Source: Halobacillus hunanensis
Lineage (GTDB): Bacteria; Bacillota; Bacilli; Bacillales; Halobacillaceae
Length of the DNA stretch: 64,000 bases
Direction of reading: 5' to 3'
NCBI RefSeq assembly: GCF_900166655.1
Contig: NZ_FVZB01000006.1
Coordinates: 992,001 to 1,056,000, forward strand
The notes beneath the pieces were generated by a model, which made no database searches, was not told where the DNA came from, and saw only the letters and a list, made by a program, of their open reading frames with translations. The position numbers and the translations under genes are program-made. Of this stretch, positions 24,961 to 33,917 are shown in pieces. The number at the start of each line of letters is the position of its first letter. Position 1 is the stretch's first letter.

Positions 24961-25929
24961 TTAACTGTCACTTAAGACGTGTGCAGCTGCATCTTGGCCG
25001 GATAGGAAGGCACTTTCAAAACGCGTCCTCCCCGCCTGATCATCTGGGCGAAGAAAAGCATCACCTGCCACTAACAACTTACCTTGATTATCTATTTCCA
25101 GGAAAGAGCGATGATAAGTTGCAGACGCCTGTGCATAGGGCCAGATTTCCAACTGCTGTGACACCACCGTTTGAAAATCTAAATAAGAGAAGGTTGTATT
25201 TTTTATCATTTTAAGAATGGGTTCACCACTTTCATGTAATGCTGACCAATTAGCCGTCATATAGACACTGATCAAAGGAGTTTTGGAGATCCCCTTTTTT
25301 TGGTGGTCAACTATCCGTTCTACACCCGCAGGAAGCTGTTTATCTATGTGACCGTTTTCCGGAAGAGGAGGAGACTGATCAAACTGAAAGATCCCGACAT
25401 AGGTGGGCTGAAACTGAATTTCCTTTAATGTTTGATACGCTTCGGTCTTCAAATCAAATGAACTTTCGCCTATCAAGTTGGCTGTTAAAGGAGCAGGCAG
25501 CGTAGATAGAACCTGCTTGCATTTATACAAACTACCGCTCTCGTCATGCAATTCCGTGTAGGAATCCCGGGCGTTAATAGTAGTAATCAATGTAGAAGTC
25601 ACAGTATCAACTCCCTCGGCTAAGCGACAAGCGAGTGAACTCATTCCGTCAACTGATGTGTAACGCGGATAATCTTCCCCGAACCAACGCTTCACCCAGC
25701 CCCTTTCCAGCCATTCCTCAACTTCTTGCTGCAGTTCTTCTGTTCGTACTGTGAAAAATTGGGCTCCAATGTCGGCTTTTCCTTCAGCTGTAATGGAAGT
25801 CGCCAGCCTCCCTCCTACAGTCTCTTCCTTTTCCAACAGCAGCACACTTGCTCCTGCTTGTTTCAACTTTCGTGCTGCCACAATCCCAGATAATCCTGCA
25901 CCAACGACCGCGACATCATACTTTTGCAA
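24961..25929 (-). CDS. FAD-dependent NAD(P)-binding oxidoreductase, renalase-like
   Basis: A 322-residue flavoprotein. The N-terminal Rossmann motif is VAVVGAGLSGIVAARKL, followed by the second acidic strand LLLEKEETVGGRLAT and DIGAQFFTVR, as in amine-oxidase and renalase-like proteins. The C-terminal FAD motif is LLVAGDAF...GRTRFESAFLSGQDAA. The substrate cannot be told; bacterial renalase-type enzymes oxidise dihydro forms of nicotinamide cofactors. The start is likely TTG at 25929 (LQKYDVAVVG), 6 nt after AAAGGGGTG; an ATG at 25947 has no SD. Convergent with rarD, single gene. Confidence 0.8.
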   Translation of the reverse strand: MQKYDVAVVGAGLSGIVAARKLKQAGASVLLLEKEETVGGRLATSITAEGKADIGAQFFTVRTEELQQEVEEWLERGWVKRWFGEDYPRYTSVDGMSSLACRLAEGVDTVTSTLITTINARDSYTELHDESGSLYKCKQVLSTLPAPLTANLIGESSFDLKTEAYQTLKEIQFQPTYVGIFQFDQSPPLPENGHIDKQLPAGVERIVDHQKKGISKTPLISVYMTANWSALHESGEPILKMIKNTTFSYLDFQTVVSQQLEIWPYAQASATYHRSFLEIDNQGKLLVAGDAFLRPDDQAGRTRFESAFLSGQDAAAHVLSDS

Positions 25930-26090
25930 AATGAGCACCCCTTTCATAAGAAAATCAGGACATGTCTAGCTACACCCGATTCTTTGATTGTCCTACCTCT
26001 TCTATTCCTATGAATTGTTTATCGGAAACCTGACGCCCCGTCATGAATTTGTTGTTTTAGCTATCGGATTATTGCTTCTATGCGCCGATA

Positions 26091-26124
26091 AAAATGCACC
26101 TCCACAAAGTGGGAGGTGCATTTT
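26091..26124 (-). terminator. Terminator of swrC
   Basis: A stem AAAATGCACCTCC/GGAGGTGCATTTT with an 8-nt loop and T5 on the minus strand, 10 nt past the swrC stop. Confidence 0.85.
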
Positions 26125-26133
26125 TCATAACCA

Positions 26134-29100
26134 TTATGCTTTAGTCTTTTTCTTACGGAACTTACTTAATACTTCATACGCAAGCGGTACAATGAGAAGG
26201 GTCAACAATGTGGAGCTGGTTAACCCGCCGATTACGGTAATTCCCAGTCCTTTACTGATAATTGATCCACCTTCAAGTCCTAACGCGAGCGGAAGCAAGG
26301 CACCAATTGTAGCCAGTGCTGTCATCAAAATAGGGCGCAGGCGTGTCATGCCGGCATCGAGTAACGCCTCTCTTGTTGTAAACCCTTCTTTTTCCTTATG
26401 AATGACTCGGTCAATTAAAACAATGGCATTTGTTACGACAATTCCGATGAGCATGAGTGCACCGATCATCGCAGAAATGCTAATGGTTTCCCCACTGATA
26501 AGCAATCCTACAACTGCGCCAATAATTGTAAATGGCAAGGAGAACAGGATCGCAAATGGTGCCAGGGCTCCACCAAAGAAAATGACGAGTACGAGGTAGA
26601 CGATCGCAATTGCAGCAAGCATGGCTAAACCAAGCTGTGTAAATGACTCTTGAATATCCTCGGTAACTCCACCCATCGTCACTTCCATGCCGGACGGTAT
26701 CTCAAGCTCGTCAATTTCACTTTGAACTTCAGACGATACTGATCCAATATCATCAGTAGTGATTTTCGCACTGACGCTTGCATAGACACTGCCATTTTTC
26801 CGTGTAATGGTGTCAGCCGTTGTTCCTTCTTCCACTTCTACCACTTCACTGATGGCAACAGATTGACCCGTAGGTGATTGGATCTCACGGTCCGTAATAT
26901 CACTGATGTCTTCATAGTTTTCCTTTTCTACTTCTACGTAGACATCCAGTTTTTCGCCATCCTGTTTAATGGTGGTAACGACTGGCTGCTCGCCATTTTG
27001 GTTTAGCTCCATACCTAACTGGGCCGCTGTTAACCCAAGTTCGCTCAATTTTTCATGATTAGCCACAAGTGTGTACTCTTCATAAGACTCAGATAAGCTG
27101 GAGTCAATTCCAGTCAAATTATCTTGTTCAGATAACATGGACTGGACATTTTTTACTACAGGCTCAATTTCATCAATCGAATCCCCATATACGAGGAGCT
27201 CGAGTGTACTGCTTGATCCCGTTGATGAGAAGTCCTGTGAGGACCACTCACCTTGTTCAGTCGCACCTTGTAAATCATCAATTACAGTCTGACTTTCTGA
27301 TGAGAAGTTTTCTGTCTCGCTATTGTATTCTACAAAGAAAACAGCCTGATTCGATGCTCCAGGATTCATCGGGTTTTCTCCACCTACCGAATACTGAATC
27401 GTTTCTGCACCATCTCTTCCTTCAAAATACTCTTGTGCTTCCGTAGCGATGCTTTCGACATCTTCCAATGTTTGGCCTGGTTCTGGATTATAGGTGGCAA
27501 TAACCATTTTCTGTTCCTGAGCTGGCAGAAAACTGACGCCCACAAACGGTACTAACGCTACACTTCCTGCCAAAATAACAAAGGCAATGATCGTTGAAAT
27601 AATTTTGTGATTAAGCGTTCGATTCAGCAGTGAACGATATGCTCTGGCTAGCCGTCCGCCTTGATCATCATGATCAACTTTTTTCATTTTGCCTGGTTTT
27701 AACAAAGAATGGGACATCATTGGCACAATTGTGACCGCCACAAGGAGTGACGCCAACAGTGCAAATACAACGGTTAAGGCAAACGGTAAAAAGATTTGCC
27801 CCACGGTCCCTTCTACTAACCCTAAAGGTAAAAACACAGCAATAGTAACAATCGTTGAAGATAAAATCGGCATAAACATCTCACGTGTTGCGGAACGAAC
27901 TAAATCTTTGCCCCTTAGTTTTTCCCCTGGAAGCGACATACGCCGATATATATTTTCAACGACGACAATGGAATCATCCACTACTCTTCCAATCGCTACA
28001 GTCATCGCACCCAATGTCATAATATTTAAAGTTATATCCATTTGTTTAAGGGCTAGAACGGCAATGAGCAGAGAAAGCGGAATCGATATGACAGAAATTA
28101 GTGTCGTTCTGAAATTACGCAGGAACAGAAGAATTACGAGGACAGCAAATAACCCGCCGAACAAGGCTTTGTTCAACATTGTGCTGACTGATTCTTCAAT
28201 CGGCTCCCCTTGGTCAAATGAATAGATAAACTCTGCTCCATCGAGTTCACCTTTTAATTCCTTTGTCTGCTCTTTAACTGCATTTACAACATCAACTGTA
28301 TTCGCCTCTTGTGATTTAATTACTTGAAGCGAAATTGAATCCTCTCCATTGGTGCGAGAAATGGACTCAGCTTGCCCGACAACTTCGATTTCAGCAAGCT
28401 CTTCAAGTGTCACAGTAGGGATACCAGCTTGTGCTGCCTGCTCAGCTGTCATCGCACCTGCAGAGGACTGACCTTGAGCTTGTGTTTGCCCGGCTGAGGA
28501 CCCTTGAGCAGATGGCTGTCCCTGAGATGGCGGCTGCGCTGCTGATTGCCCTGAGGACGAAGGGATGGCCGGGATTTCCAAGTTTCTTAGATCTTCGACT
28601 GTCGTTAATTCTCCATCGATGACAACAGACTTTTGAGTGTCGTCAAACGTGTATAAGCCCAATGGGAAAGAAACATCGGAACCCTGGATTAATTGCGTAA
28701 CTGTCTCACTATTCATTCCGCGCTCTTCTAGAGCAGCTTCGTCATAATTAATTCGTACCTCCTGGACTTGCTGACCGGAGACTTGAACATCTGCTACGCC
28801 TTCAATTCCTTCCAGTGCCGGCACAATCTGGTCTTCTACCGTAGTCGTCATCTTTTCTAATGATTGGTCTTCATTGATGACACTTAAGCTGACTACAGGA
28901 AATGCGCTAAAACTCAGCCGGCTGACTGAAGGTTCCTGGGCTGACTCAGGCAGTGTTACTTTTGCAACTGCTTCTTTTAATTCATCTTCAGCTTCGTCTA
29001 GATTTTTATCAAAGGTGTACTCCAGTTGAAGAGAAGAAGCGTTTTGATATGATGTAGAACTGACCGTCTTCACTCCGCTTAACTGGCTGACCTGTTGTTC

Positions 29101-29304
29101 AATGGGCTCTGAAATCTGTTCAGCAACCTCTTCTGGTGTAGCTCCCGGATAAACAGTAGACACCGTAATAATAGGTGGTTCAATATCCGGAATCGTTTCT
29201 AGTTTCATATTTAAACCTGAATATAAACCTGCTATGGTTATAATAATAGTCATTAACCAAATCGCAAATTTATTGTTCATAGAAAAGTTAATGATTTGTT
29301 TCAT
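26134..29304 (-). CDS. swrC: RND-family efflux pump, SwrC/YerP type
   Basis: A 1056-residue inner-membrane proton-driven pump. It has the RND plan: first helix at 11-31, a large outside loop, helices around 375-570, a second outside loop, and helices from about 880 to the end, with GRVVDDSIVVVENIYRR holding the two charged residues of the proton relay. In Bacillus, SwrC exports surfactin and gives resistance to surfactants and some drugs. An unusual low-complexity Ser/Gln/Ala stretch (about 248-286) sits in the first outside loop. It is divergent from a YerO-like repressor with two candidate operators between. No membrane-fusion partner is adjacent, as usual for this single-component type. 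Confidence 0.92.
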   Translation of the reverse strand: MKQIINFSMNNKFAIWLMTIIITIAGLYSGLNMKLETIPDIEPPIITVSTVYPGATPEEVAEQISEPIEQQVSQLSGVKTVSSTSYQNASSLQLEYTFDKNLDEAEDELKEAVAKVTLPESAQEPSVSRLSFSAFPVVSLSVINEDQSLEKMTTTVEDQIVPALEGIEGVADVQVSGQQVQEVRINYDEAALEERGMNSETVTQLIQGSDVSFPLGLYTFDDTQKSVVIDGELTTVEDLRNLEIPAIPSSSGQSAAQPPSQGQPSAQGSSAGQTQAQGQSSAGAMTAEQAAQAGIPTVTLEELAEIEVVGQAESISRTNGEDSISLQVIKSQEANTVDVVNAVKEQTKELKGELDGAEFIYSFDQGEPIEESVSTMLNKALFGGLFAVLVILLFLRNFRTTLISVISIPLSLLIAVLALKQMDITLNIMTLGAMTVAIGRVVDDSIVVVENIYRRMSLPGEKLRGKDLVRSATREMFMPILSSTIVTIAVFLPLGLVEGTVGQIFLPFALTVVFALLASLLVAVTIVPMMSHSLLKPGKMKKVDHDDQGGRLARAYRSLLNRTLNHKIISTIIAFVILAGSVALVPFVGVSFLPAQEQKMVIATYNPEPGQTLEDVESIATEAQEYFEGRDGAETIQYSVGGENPMNPGASNQAVFFVEYNSETENFSSESQTVIDDLQGATEQGEWSSQDFSSTGSSSTLELLVYGDSIDEIEPVVKNVQSMLSEQDNLTGIDSSLSESYEEYTLVANHEKLSELGLTAAQLGMELNQNGEQPVVTTIKQDGEKLDVYVEVEKENYEDISDITDREIQSPTGQSVAISEVVEVEEGTTADTITRKNGSVYASVSAKITTDDIGSVSSEVQSEIDELEIPSGMEVTMGGVTEDIQESFTQLGLAMLAAIAIVYLVLVIFFGGALAPFAILFSLPFTIIGAVVGLLISGETISISAMIGALMLIGIVVTNAIVLIDRVIHKEKEGFTTREALLDAGMTRLRPILMTALATIGALLPLALGLEGGSIISKGLGITVIGGLTSSTLLTLLIVPLAYEVLSKFRKKKTKA

Positions 29305-29322
29305 ACAAACTCCTCCCCTGAT

Positions 29323-29378
29323 TTGACCAGTTAGTCACAACAAACTATAATATAAATGACTACACGGTCATAAGTCAA
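29323..29378. promoter_or_regulatory. Overlapping divergent promoters with two TetR-type operators
   Basis: Plus strand: TTGACC (29323-29328), 17 bp, TATAAT (29346-29351), driving the repressor gene. Minus strand: TTGACT (29378-29373), 18 bp, TATATT (29354-29349), driving swrC. Two 14-bp pseudo-palindromes of the form TGACY-N4-RGTCA lie at 29324-29337 (TGACCAGTTAGTCA) and 29357-29370 (TGACTACACGGTCA), one over each promoter's -35/spacer region, 33 bp centre to centre. A repressor bound at both would shut both genes. Confidence 0.7.
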
Positions 29379-29419
29379 GAGGGGAACTTGTTTGAATTAA
29401 TTTAAGGAGTCATTAAAAT

Positions 29420-30265
29420 ATGGAAGATAAAAGTATTTTCATCATCGAACACGCTATTAAACTATTCGCCAACAAAGGATTCAGCGCCACTTCCGTACAG
29501 GAAATTGCTAATGAGTGCGGCATTTCAAAAGGAGCCTTTTATTTACATTTCAAGTCAAAGGATGCCCTGTTGTTAGAGGTTTTTTATTATTATTCTAGAA
29601 AGATACAGCTCAACATAGATGAAATTGAGGCAGAAGATTTACAGCCGCGCGAAAAATTTATCCAGAAACTCTCTGTTACGTTTGAAGAAATCATCGCCCA
29701 CCGTGAATTTATTATTATGCAAATACGAGAGCAGGCCATTCCTTTCAATCATGATATTGAGGAATTTTTACGTCATATGAGGTTTAATTCTTACCATTTT
29801 TACAAAAAGAACCTGATTGATATCTACGGGGATAGGATCAAGGAATTCGCATGGGAGCTCACTCTTATCTTACAGGGGATATTTAAAACTTATATTGACT
29901 TGATTATTATTGAGAATGTGAAATTTGATATTAGACTGCTTTGTGAGGAAATGCTAAAACGTGCGGATTACCTTGTTAACGGGTTCAAACATAATAATGA
30001 CCACCCAGTCATTAACGATGAAATCATGAGCCAAATCATTCCTGATAACTATTATTCTCGTCAGTTAGAGCTGATGAGAGATTCATTAGAGGAGAAACAA
30101 GAATCTGCCCCAAAAGACATTCAAGACACTATAGCCGTACTGCTTGAAGAGCTTAACAGAGCAGAGCCTCGTTCCGCTGTCATTAAAGGTATGCTGACCA
30201 ATCTTGAAGATAAAGGTGAATTCCAGCAAATAGTCGGGCAAATTCGTTCCTATTTTCATGTATAA
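29420..30265 (+). CDS. TetR-family repressor, YerO-like
   Basis: A 281-residue regulator with the N-terminal TetR helix-turn-helix (IEHAIKLFANKGFSATSVQEIA and GISKGAFYLHFKSKDALLLEV, residues 8-50) and a large helical ligand domain, longer than the usual 190-210 residues. The Bacillus counterpart YerO sits next to and represses the swrC gene, the same arrangement as here. SD AAGGAG lies about 12 nt before the ATG. It shares a 115-bp control region with swrC and is likely autorepressed; inducers are probably pump substrates. The extra C-terminal 70 residues are acidic and helical with no recognised domain. Confidence 0.87.
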   Translation: MEDKSIFIIEHAIKLFANKGFSATSVQEIANECGISKGAFYLHFKSKDALLLEVFYYYSRKIQLNIDEIEAEDLQPREKFIQKLSVTFEEIIAHREFIIMQIREQAIPFNHDIEEFLRHMRFNSYHFYKKNLIDIYGDRIKEFAWELTLILQGIFKTYIDLIIIENVKFDIRLLCEEMLKRADYLVNGFKHNNDHPVINDEIMSQIIPDNYYSRQLELMRDSLEEKQESAPKDIQDTIAVLLEELNRAEPRSAVIKGMLTNLEDKGEFQQIVGQIRSYFHV

Positions 30266-30304
30266 CAACCACGACCAGGCATCATTTTGGTTCGTGGCTG
30301 TTCT
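30264..30304. terminator. Hairpin between convergent yerO-like gene and unknown gene
   Basis: An imperfect stem AACAACCACGA/TTCGTGGCTGTT with an inner loop and further CC/GG pairing. It overlaps the end of the minus-strand gene, as happens with compact convergent pairs. Confidence 0.5.
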
Positions 30305-30764
30305 CCCCTTCCATTTGCTCGGCTTCAGTGATTTCATCAAGTATAGGATATACGGATTCCACACCTTTTTGTGCGACAAGACATGCAACGCCCAGTGTTG
30401 TTGACCAAAAAGAGTCAGGGATATAAGGGTTCTTTAAACCAGCAGGCTGAAATAGTGCACGGTAAATCCGATTGATATGCTGCTCTGTCGTTTGTGGATC
30501 TGTTTCGCGCTCACCTCGTGCCAACAGAAACACATAACGCATGGACTGAAATAAGTTATCGCCAGGCATGAACGTGTATTCTTTAAAAAACTTCAACTGT
30601 TTTTCTGCTTCTTGTTTTAAGCCTGAACTCACAGCCAGATCATCCAAATGTTCGTGCAAATGTCGATACACTTGCTGAAAAATTCGGCGCTTCTCTTCCT
30701 GCATGACCTTATCTGTATAAATGCTTTGCAATTTTTCAAAGGCCGTTTCTTTTGTCCAAGTCAT
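30282..30764 (-). CDS. Uncharacterised protein next to a FAD monooxygenase
   Basis: A 160-residue protein I do not recognise. It is mostly helical and charged, with no signal peptide, membrane helix or cysteine motif; visible stretches are EEKRRIFQQVYRHLHEHLDDL and GLKNPYIPDSFWSTTLGVACLVAQKGVESV. The start at 30764 (MTWTKE) follows GGAGAGGTGA. It begins 38 nt after the FAD monooxygenase stop on the same strand, so the two are likely co-transcribed. It may assist or regulate that enzyme, but nothing in the sequence shows how. Confidence 0.72.
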   Translation of the reverse strand: MTWTKETAFEKLQSIYTDKVMQEEKRRIFQQVYRHLHEHLDDLAVSSGLKQEAEKQLKFFKEYTFMPGDNLFQSMRYVFLLARGERETDPQTTEQHINRIYRALFQPAGLKNPYIPDSFWSTTLGVACLVAQKGVESVYPILDEITEAEQMEGENSHEPK

Positions 30765-30802
30765 TAAGATCACCTCTCCTAACTTATTCGATAAGAGAAC
30801 TT

Positions 30803-32020
30803 TCATTCCTCCCTATGGCCAAAGTTCTTAGCCTCCCATTCGACCGAACCATATAGCTCGGGAATAGCCGTCGAGTGTTCCTGTAATAAAGCAGGAAGAT
30901 GTGGAACGATTTTATTCCATACCATCGGATTAGCTGCCATTGCCTGAAAGAGGGCTTGCTCATTTTGTGACCATGGTCTGATAGATTGAATGTAATCGAG
31001 GGTTAATCGATACCCTGGCTGTAACTGTTCATCTCGCTTCTGATTGAATTCATCCATGAGGTGCTCCCAAGATTCCCCGGAGTCTTGTCTCTCGATTGCC
31101 TCAGCCAATAAGAAGGACTGCATGAAGGCATCGTTGATTCCAAGACCAGTACTTGGGTCTTTACTATGGGCGGCATCTCCAATTAGAGCCCAACCTTCTC
31201 CAGCCGGTTCTCTGAAAAAATTCGGCACCCCCGGCGTACCGATGATTTTCCCTTGTAGTGAACCGTTCCGTAACCGCTTCTCCATCCCATAGAATGATTG
31301 ATAAATCTCTTCAAATCTATGAGGTTTTTTTACAATCTCTTTAAATTCATCTGAATGAACTTCCAGCCCTAAGCAGTCAACCCCCGGCTCCATCGGAAAG
31401 AGAAAACCGATTCGCCCTTCATTAAGGAAAATTTCTGTAGTTGGTTCCAGTAATGGTTTAATTCCATGATAATAGCCGTAAAACACCGGTCGCAGGGGAG
31501 AGTGAAATCCGTATTTTTCTGCTTGAACACATTCAGCTATATACGAATGTCTGCCATCTGCTCCAACTACGAGCGAAGCATGAATCCGCTTTGTCTGCCC
31601 TTTTTTATCCACGGCTTCCACACCAATCACACGCTGATTATTCCTTATCACACCCTTAACTGTACAATTCTCCAGCAGCTCGACTCCTTTATTACTGCAC
31701 GCTTTCGACAGCAGGACATCATCTAAATGACTGCGTTTAGGTATGATCGTATAGTTATCCCTTGGCCCTTCTACAAAGCTATCGCCAATGTATGTACGCA
31801 TCCTATTAATCTTTCGCAATCCGGTTGATTCCACATCTTCCTGTACACCAAGCTTATCTAAATAATGCATATGGGATAAATGGTGTGTAGATAACGTATC
31901 ACTTGGAAAGGAGGCCTTATCAATCAGAAGAACTCTTTTCCCCATTTGCCCAAGCAAAATGGCAAGACTCGCACCAGCGACCCTTGCTCCTACAATCACA
32001 ATATCCACACGTTGTTCCAT
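30803..32020 (-). CDS. FAD-dependent monooxygenase/geranylgeranyl-reductase-like
   Basis: A 405-residue flavoprotein of the p-hydroxybenzoate hydroxylase fold. Motifs: DIVIVGARVAGASLAILL (FAD Rossmann, with Ala-Arg in place of the usual Gly-Gly), VVGADGRHS (the DG motif binding FAD and NADPH), and LIGDAAHSKDPSTGLGINDAF (the GD motif). Such enzymes hydroxylate aromatic or polyketide-like substrates, or reduce prenyl chains. The substrate is unknown. AGGTG precedes the ATG. The partner gene downstream is uncharacterised; no biosynthetic cluster surrounds them. Confidence 0.82.
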   Translation of the reverse strand: MEQRVDIVIVGARVAGASLAILLGQMGKRVLLIDKASFPSDTLSTHHLSHMHYLDKLGVQEDVESTGLRKINRMRTYIGDSFVEGPRDNYTIIPKRSHLDDVLLSKACSNKGVELLENCTVKGVIRNNQRVIGVEAVDKKGQTKRIHASLVVGADGRHSYIAECVQAEKYGFHSPLRPVFYGYYHGIKPLLEPTTEIFLNEGRIGFLFPMEPGVDCLGLEVHSDEFKEIVKKPHRFEEIYQSFYGMEKRLRNGSLQGKIIGTPGVPNFFREPAGEGWALIGDAAHSKDPSTGLGINDAFMQSFLLAEAIERQDSGESWEHLMDEFNQKRDEQLQPGYRLTLDYIQSIRPWSQNEQALFQAMAANPMVWNKIVPHLPALLQEHSTAIPELYGSVEWEAKNFGHREE

Positions 32021-32204
32021 ATCCCAAGCACCTCATTCTCACTCTATTTCTCCTAGCGTAACGTTTTTTTACGAAAACAGCTAGTTATTGGGACTGCACA
32101 GATTGAATCACATAAAACACCCGTTAATTGCATCTCATGTAGGTTATTGCCTATAAAGTTACGGAATTGCACATTTCGTAGTTTTCAACATAAAAAAAAG
32201 ACTC

Positions 32205-32214
32205 CCGCTAAAGG
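32205..32214. repeat. Left target-site duplication of the IS1182-type element
   Basis: CCGCTAAAGG, identical to 33898-33907. It flanks the inverted repeats of the element. The gap 32021-32204 has no gene that I can support. Confidence 0.85.
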
Positions 32215-32260
32215 AGGCCACTGAAGAACTGCGCGATTTCAAATGATGTGTAAAAATATA

Positions 32261-32293
32261 GGCGGGTTGAACGAAGAATTCATTCAACCCGCC
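32261..32293 (-). terminator. Transposase terminator inside the IS
   Basis: A perfect stem GGCGGGTTGAA/TTCAACCCGCC with an 11-nt loop, followed on the minus strand by TATATTTTTA. Confidence 0.8.
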
Positions 32294-32327
32294 TATTTCT
32301 TTTAATTTTAAGAGGGTCTTTTTCCTC

Positions 32328-33782
32328 TTATTCCTCCATGAGCTTCATAATTCGCTTTAGATTAACGGTGAATATTGCCATCGCCCCTTGTATACGCATG
32401 CCTCGGAGACCCGAAGATGAGGCAATCTCATATCCGTGTCTATGCTTCAATTCACTATTCTTCGCTTCGATCTTATATCGTTCTTTTGCCCTTTCCTTAA
32501 AGTGTTCGCTGTTTTGAAACGCTAGTTGGTTCTGGTGTTCCTCCGATTTTATGGAAACGGAATAGGACTTGGTTTTAGCTCCTGGCTTATAACACCCTTC
32601 TTGAAGGGGACACCTCTTACACTTTTCCACATCAAAGTAGTACGAGTCCACTTGATTGGTGGCGTCACCCTTTTTTCCTTGACGGGCTTTTCGAACAGCC
32701 ATATGACCGGCGGGGCATACATACATCCCGGCATCCTTATTGAACTCAAATTCATCTTCTTTCTTTCGGTAACCATGGGATACTGAAGGGTTTAACTTGG
32801 AAACGAGGCTCATGTCGTTTTCTCTGGCATAAGCGATATTTCCTTTTTCTGAATACGCAGCGTCTCCAATGATTTCTTCAACTTCCATTCCAGCTTCCTG
32901 GCTCTTTCCCACTAACGTCTGAAGGTGTTTTCCATCTGTCTTTTCGCCTGTCGTCACGGTTGCCGCGGTGATGATGCGATCCTGAGACAGCGCGAGGTGA
33001 GTCTTATATCCAAAGAAGGAAGAGTCTGCGGATTTGTGACCAAGACGGGCATCCGGGTCTTCTGACTCCCTAAGTTCCAGTTGGTCGTCTTCGATGGTTT
33101 CCTTCAATAAATTTAATGGTTCTTTGATCTTGGGAAGCGAAACGAGGGCAGGTTCTTTTTCGATCACTTCGACCAAACGTTGGGAATAGTCCAATTCAGC
33201 ATCCAGGGTGTCTTCCGTGGGCTTACCAGGGAACTTATGCTTCATATCTTCATCTTCAGTGTAAATTAATTTACGTACGGACTTTGAACGGTTGCGCAGC
33301 ACTTCTTCTGGAGACGTCTGATTATAGCGGGACCTGGTGTGCGTTGCGTCCAGGATGACAGACTTGGATTGAATAACATCTTTTTCAATCGCAATCTCGA
33401 CGCTCTTCTGAATTAAGAGATCCATCAGATCATCGTCATCCAAGCGCTTACGTCGAAAGTAAGCTAGTAAACTTGGGTCGATGACCTCCTCTTCGGGGGC
33501 CATCTCTAAGAAGTATTTGAAGGACATGTCCACTTGAGTACGTTCCACTAAGTCGACGTCCGAAATCTTATAAATGGTCTTTAATAATAGGTATTTAAAC
33601 ATACGAATAGGGTGAATAGCATGTCGACCGTTCGTGTGACAGTATTTACTTTCAAGCTCCTCGTACACGAAAGAAAAATCAACAAGGTCATTAATTTTTC
33701 GAAGCAGGTGGTCTTTCGGAACCACCATATCGTATAGCCCCTCAAATTGACTGAAGTTCATTGATAATTGTCGGTCTAACAT
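32328..33782 (-). CDS. IS1182-family DDE transposase
   Basis: A 484-residue transposase. The N-terminal DUF772-type region (HPIRMFKYLLLKTIYKISD, then FKYFLEMAPEEEVIDPSLLAYFRRKR) is followed by the DDE catalytic domain: the first Asp in ILDATHTRSR, the second in EEIIGDAAYSEKGN, and the Glu in the C-terminal RYKIEAKNSELKHRHG. A four-Cys cluster (CPAGH...CKRCPLQEGC, about 360-390) is a family trait. Start at 33782 (MLDRQL), 5 nt after GAGGG; a GTG at 33794 is less likely. No frameshift or stop is seen, so it may be active. Confidence 0.92.
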   Translation of the reverse strand: MLDRQLSMNFSQFEGLYDMVVPKDHLLRKINDLVDFSFVYEELESKYCHTNGRHAIHPIRMFKYLLLKTIYKISDVDLVERTQVDMSFKYFLEMAPEEEVIDPSLLAYFRRKRLDDDDLMDLLIQKSVEIAIEKDVIQSKSVILDATHTRSRYNQTSPEEVLRNRSKSVRKLIYTEDEDMKHKFPGKPTEDTLDAELDYSQRLVEVIEKEPALVSLPKIKEPLNLLKETIEDDQLELRESEDPDARLGHKSADSSFFGYKTHLALSQDRIITAATVTTGEKTDGKHLQTLVGKSQEAGMEVEEIIGDAAYSEKGNIAYARENDMSLVSKLNPSVSHGYRKKEDEFEFNKDAGMYVCPAGHMAVRKARQGKKGDATNQVDSYYFDVEKCKRCPLQEGCYKPGAKTKSYSVSIKSEEHQNQLAFQNSEHFKERAKERYKIEAKNSELKHRHGYEIASSSGLRGMRIQGAMAIFTVNLKRIMKLMEE

Positions 33783-33897
33783 CCAATCCCTCACTTTTAT
33801 GTAGTCTTTTCATTATACAAGAAAACACAGTGCCTTTCTTCGATAAATCGAAGAAAGGCACCGTGTTTAGTTTTATCGTGGACTTTTTCAGTGGCCT

Positions 33898-33907
33898 CCG
33901 CTAAAGG
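33898..33907. repeat. Right target-site duplication of the IS1182-type element
   Basis: CCGCTAAAGG, identical to 32205-32214. It is followed by GAGCC, the right arm of the interrupted terminator of the DUF2188 gene. Confidence 0.85.
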
Positions 33908-33917
33908 GAGCCTCTCC

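Larger units (their letters stand above)
32215..33897 (-). mobile_element. Complete IS1182-family insertion sequence, 1683 bp
   Basis: The ends are inverted repeats beginning AGGCCACTGAA (32215 inward; complement of TTCAGTGGCCT ending at 33897), with about 18 of 23 positions matching. A single intact transposase gene fills it. A perfect 10-bp target duplication CCGCTAAAGG flanks it. Removing the element and one duplication restores a terminator hairpin (CTCCC-GCTAAA-GGGAG followed by T run on the minus strand) after the DUF2188 gene, so the element landed in the loop of that terminator. The element has its own terminator after the transposase (32261-32293) and a long hairpin near its right end (about 33826-33866). 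Confidence 0.9.
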
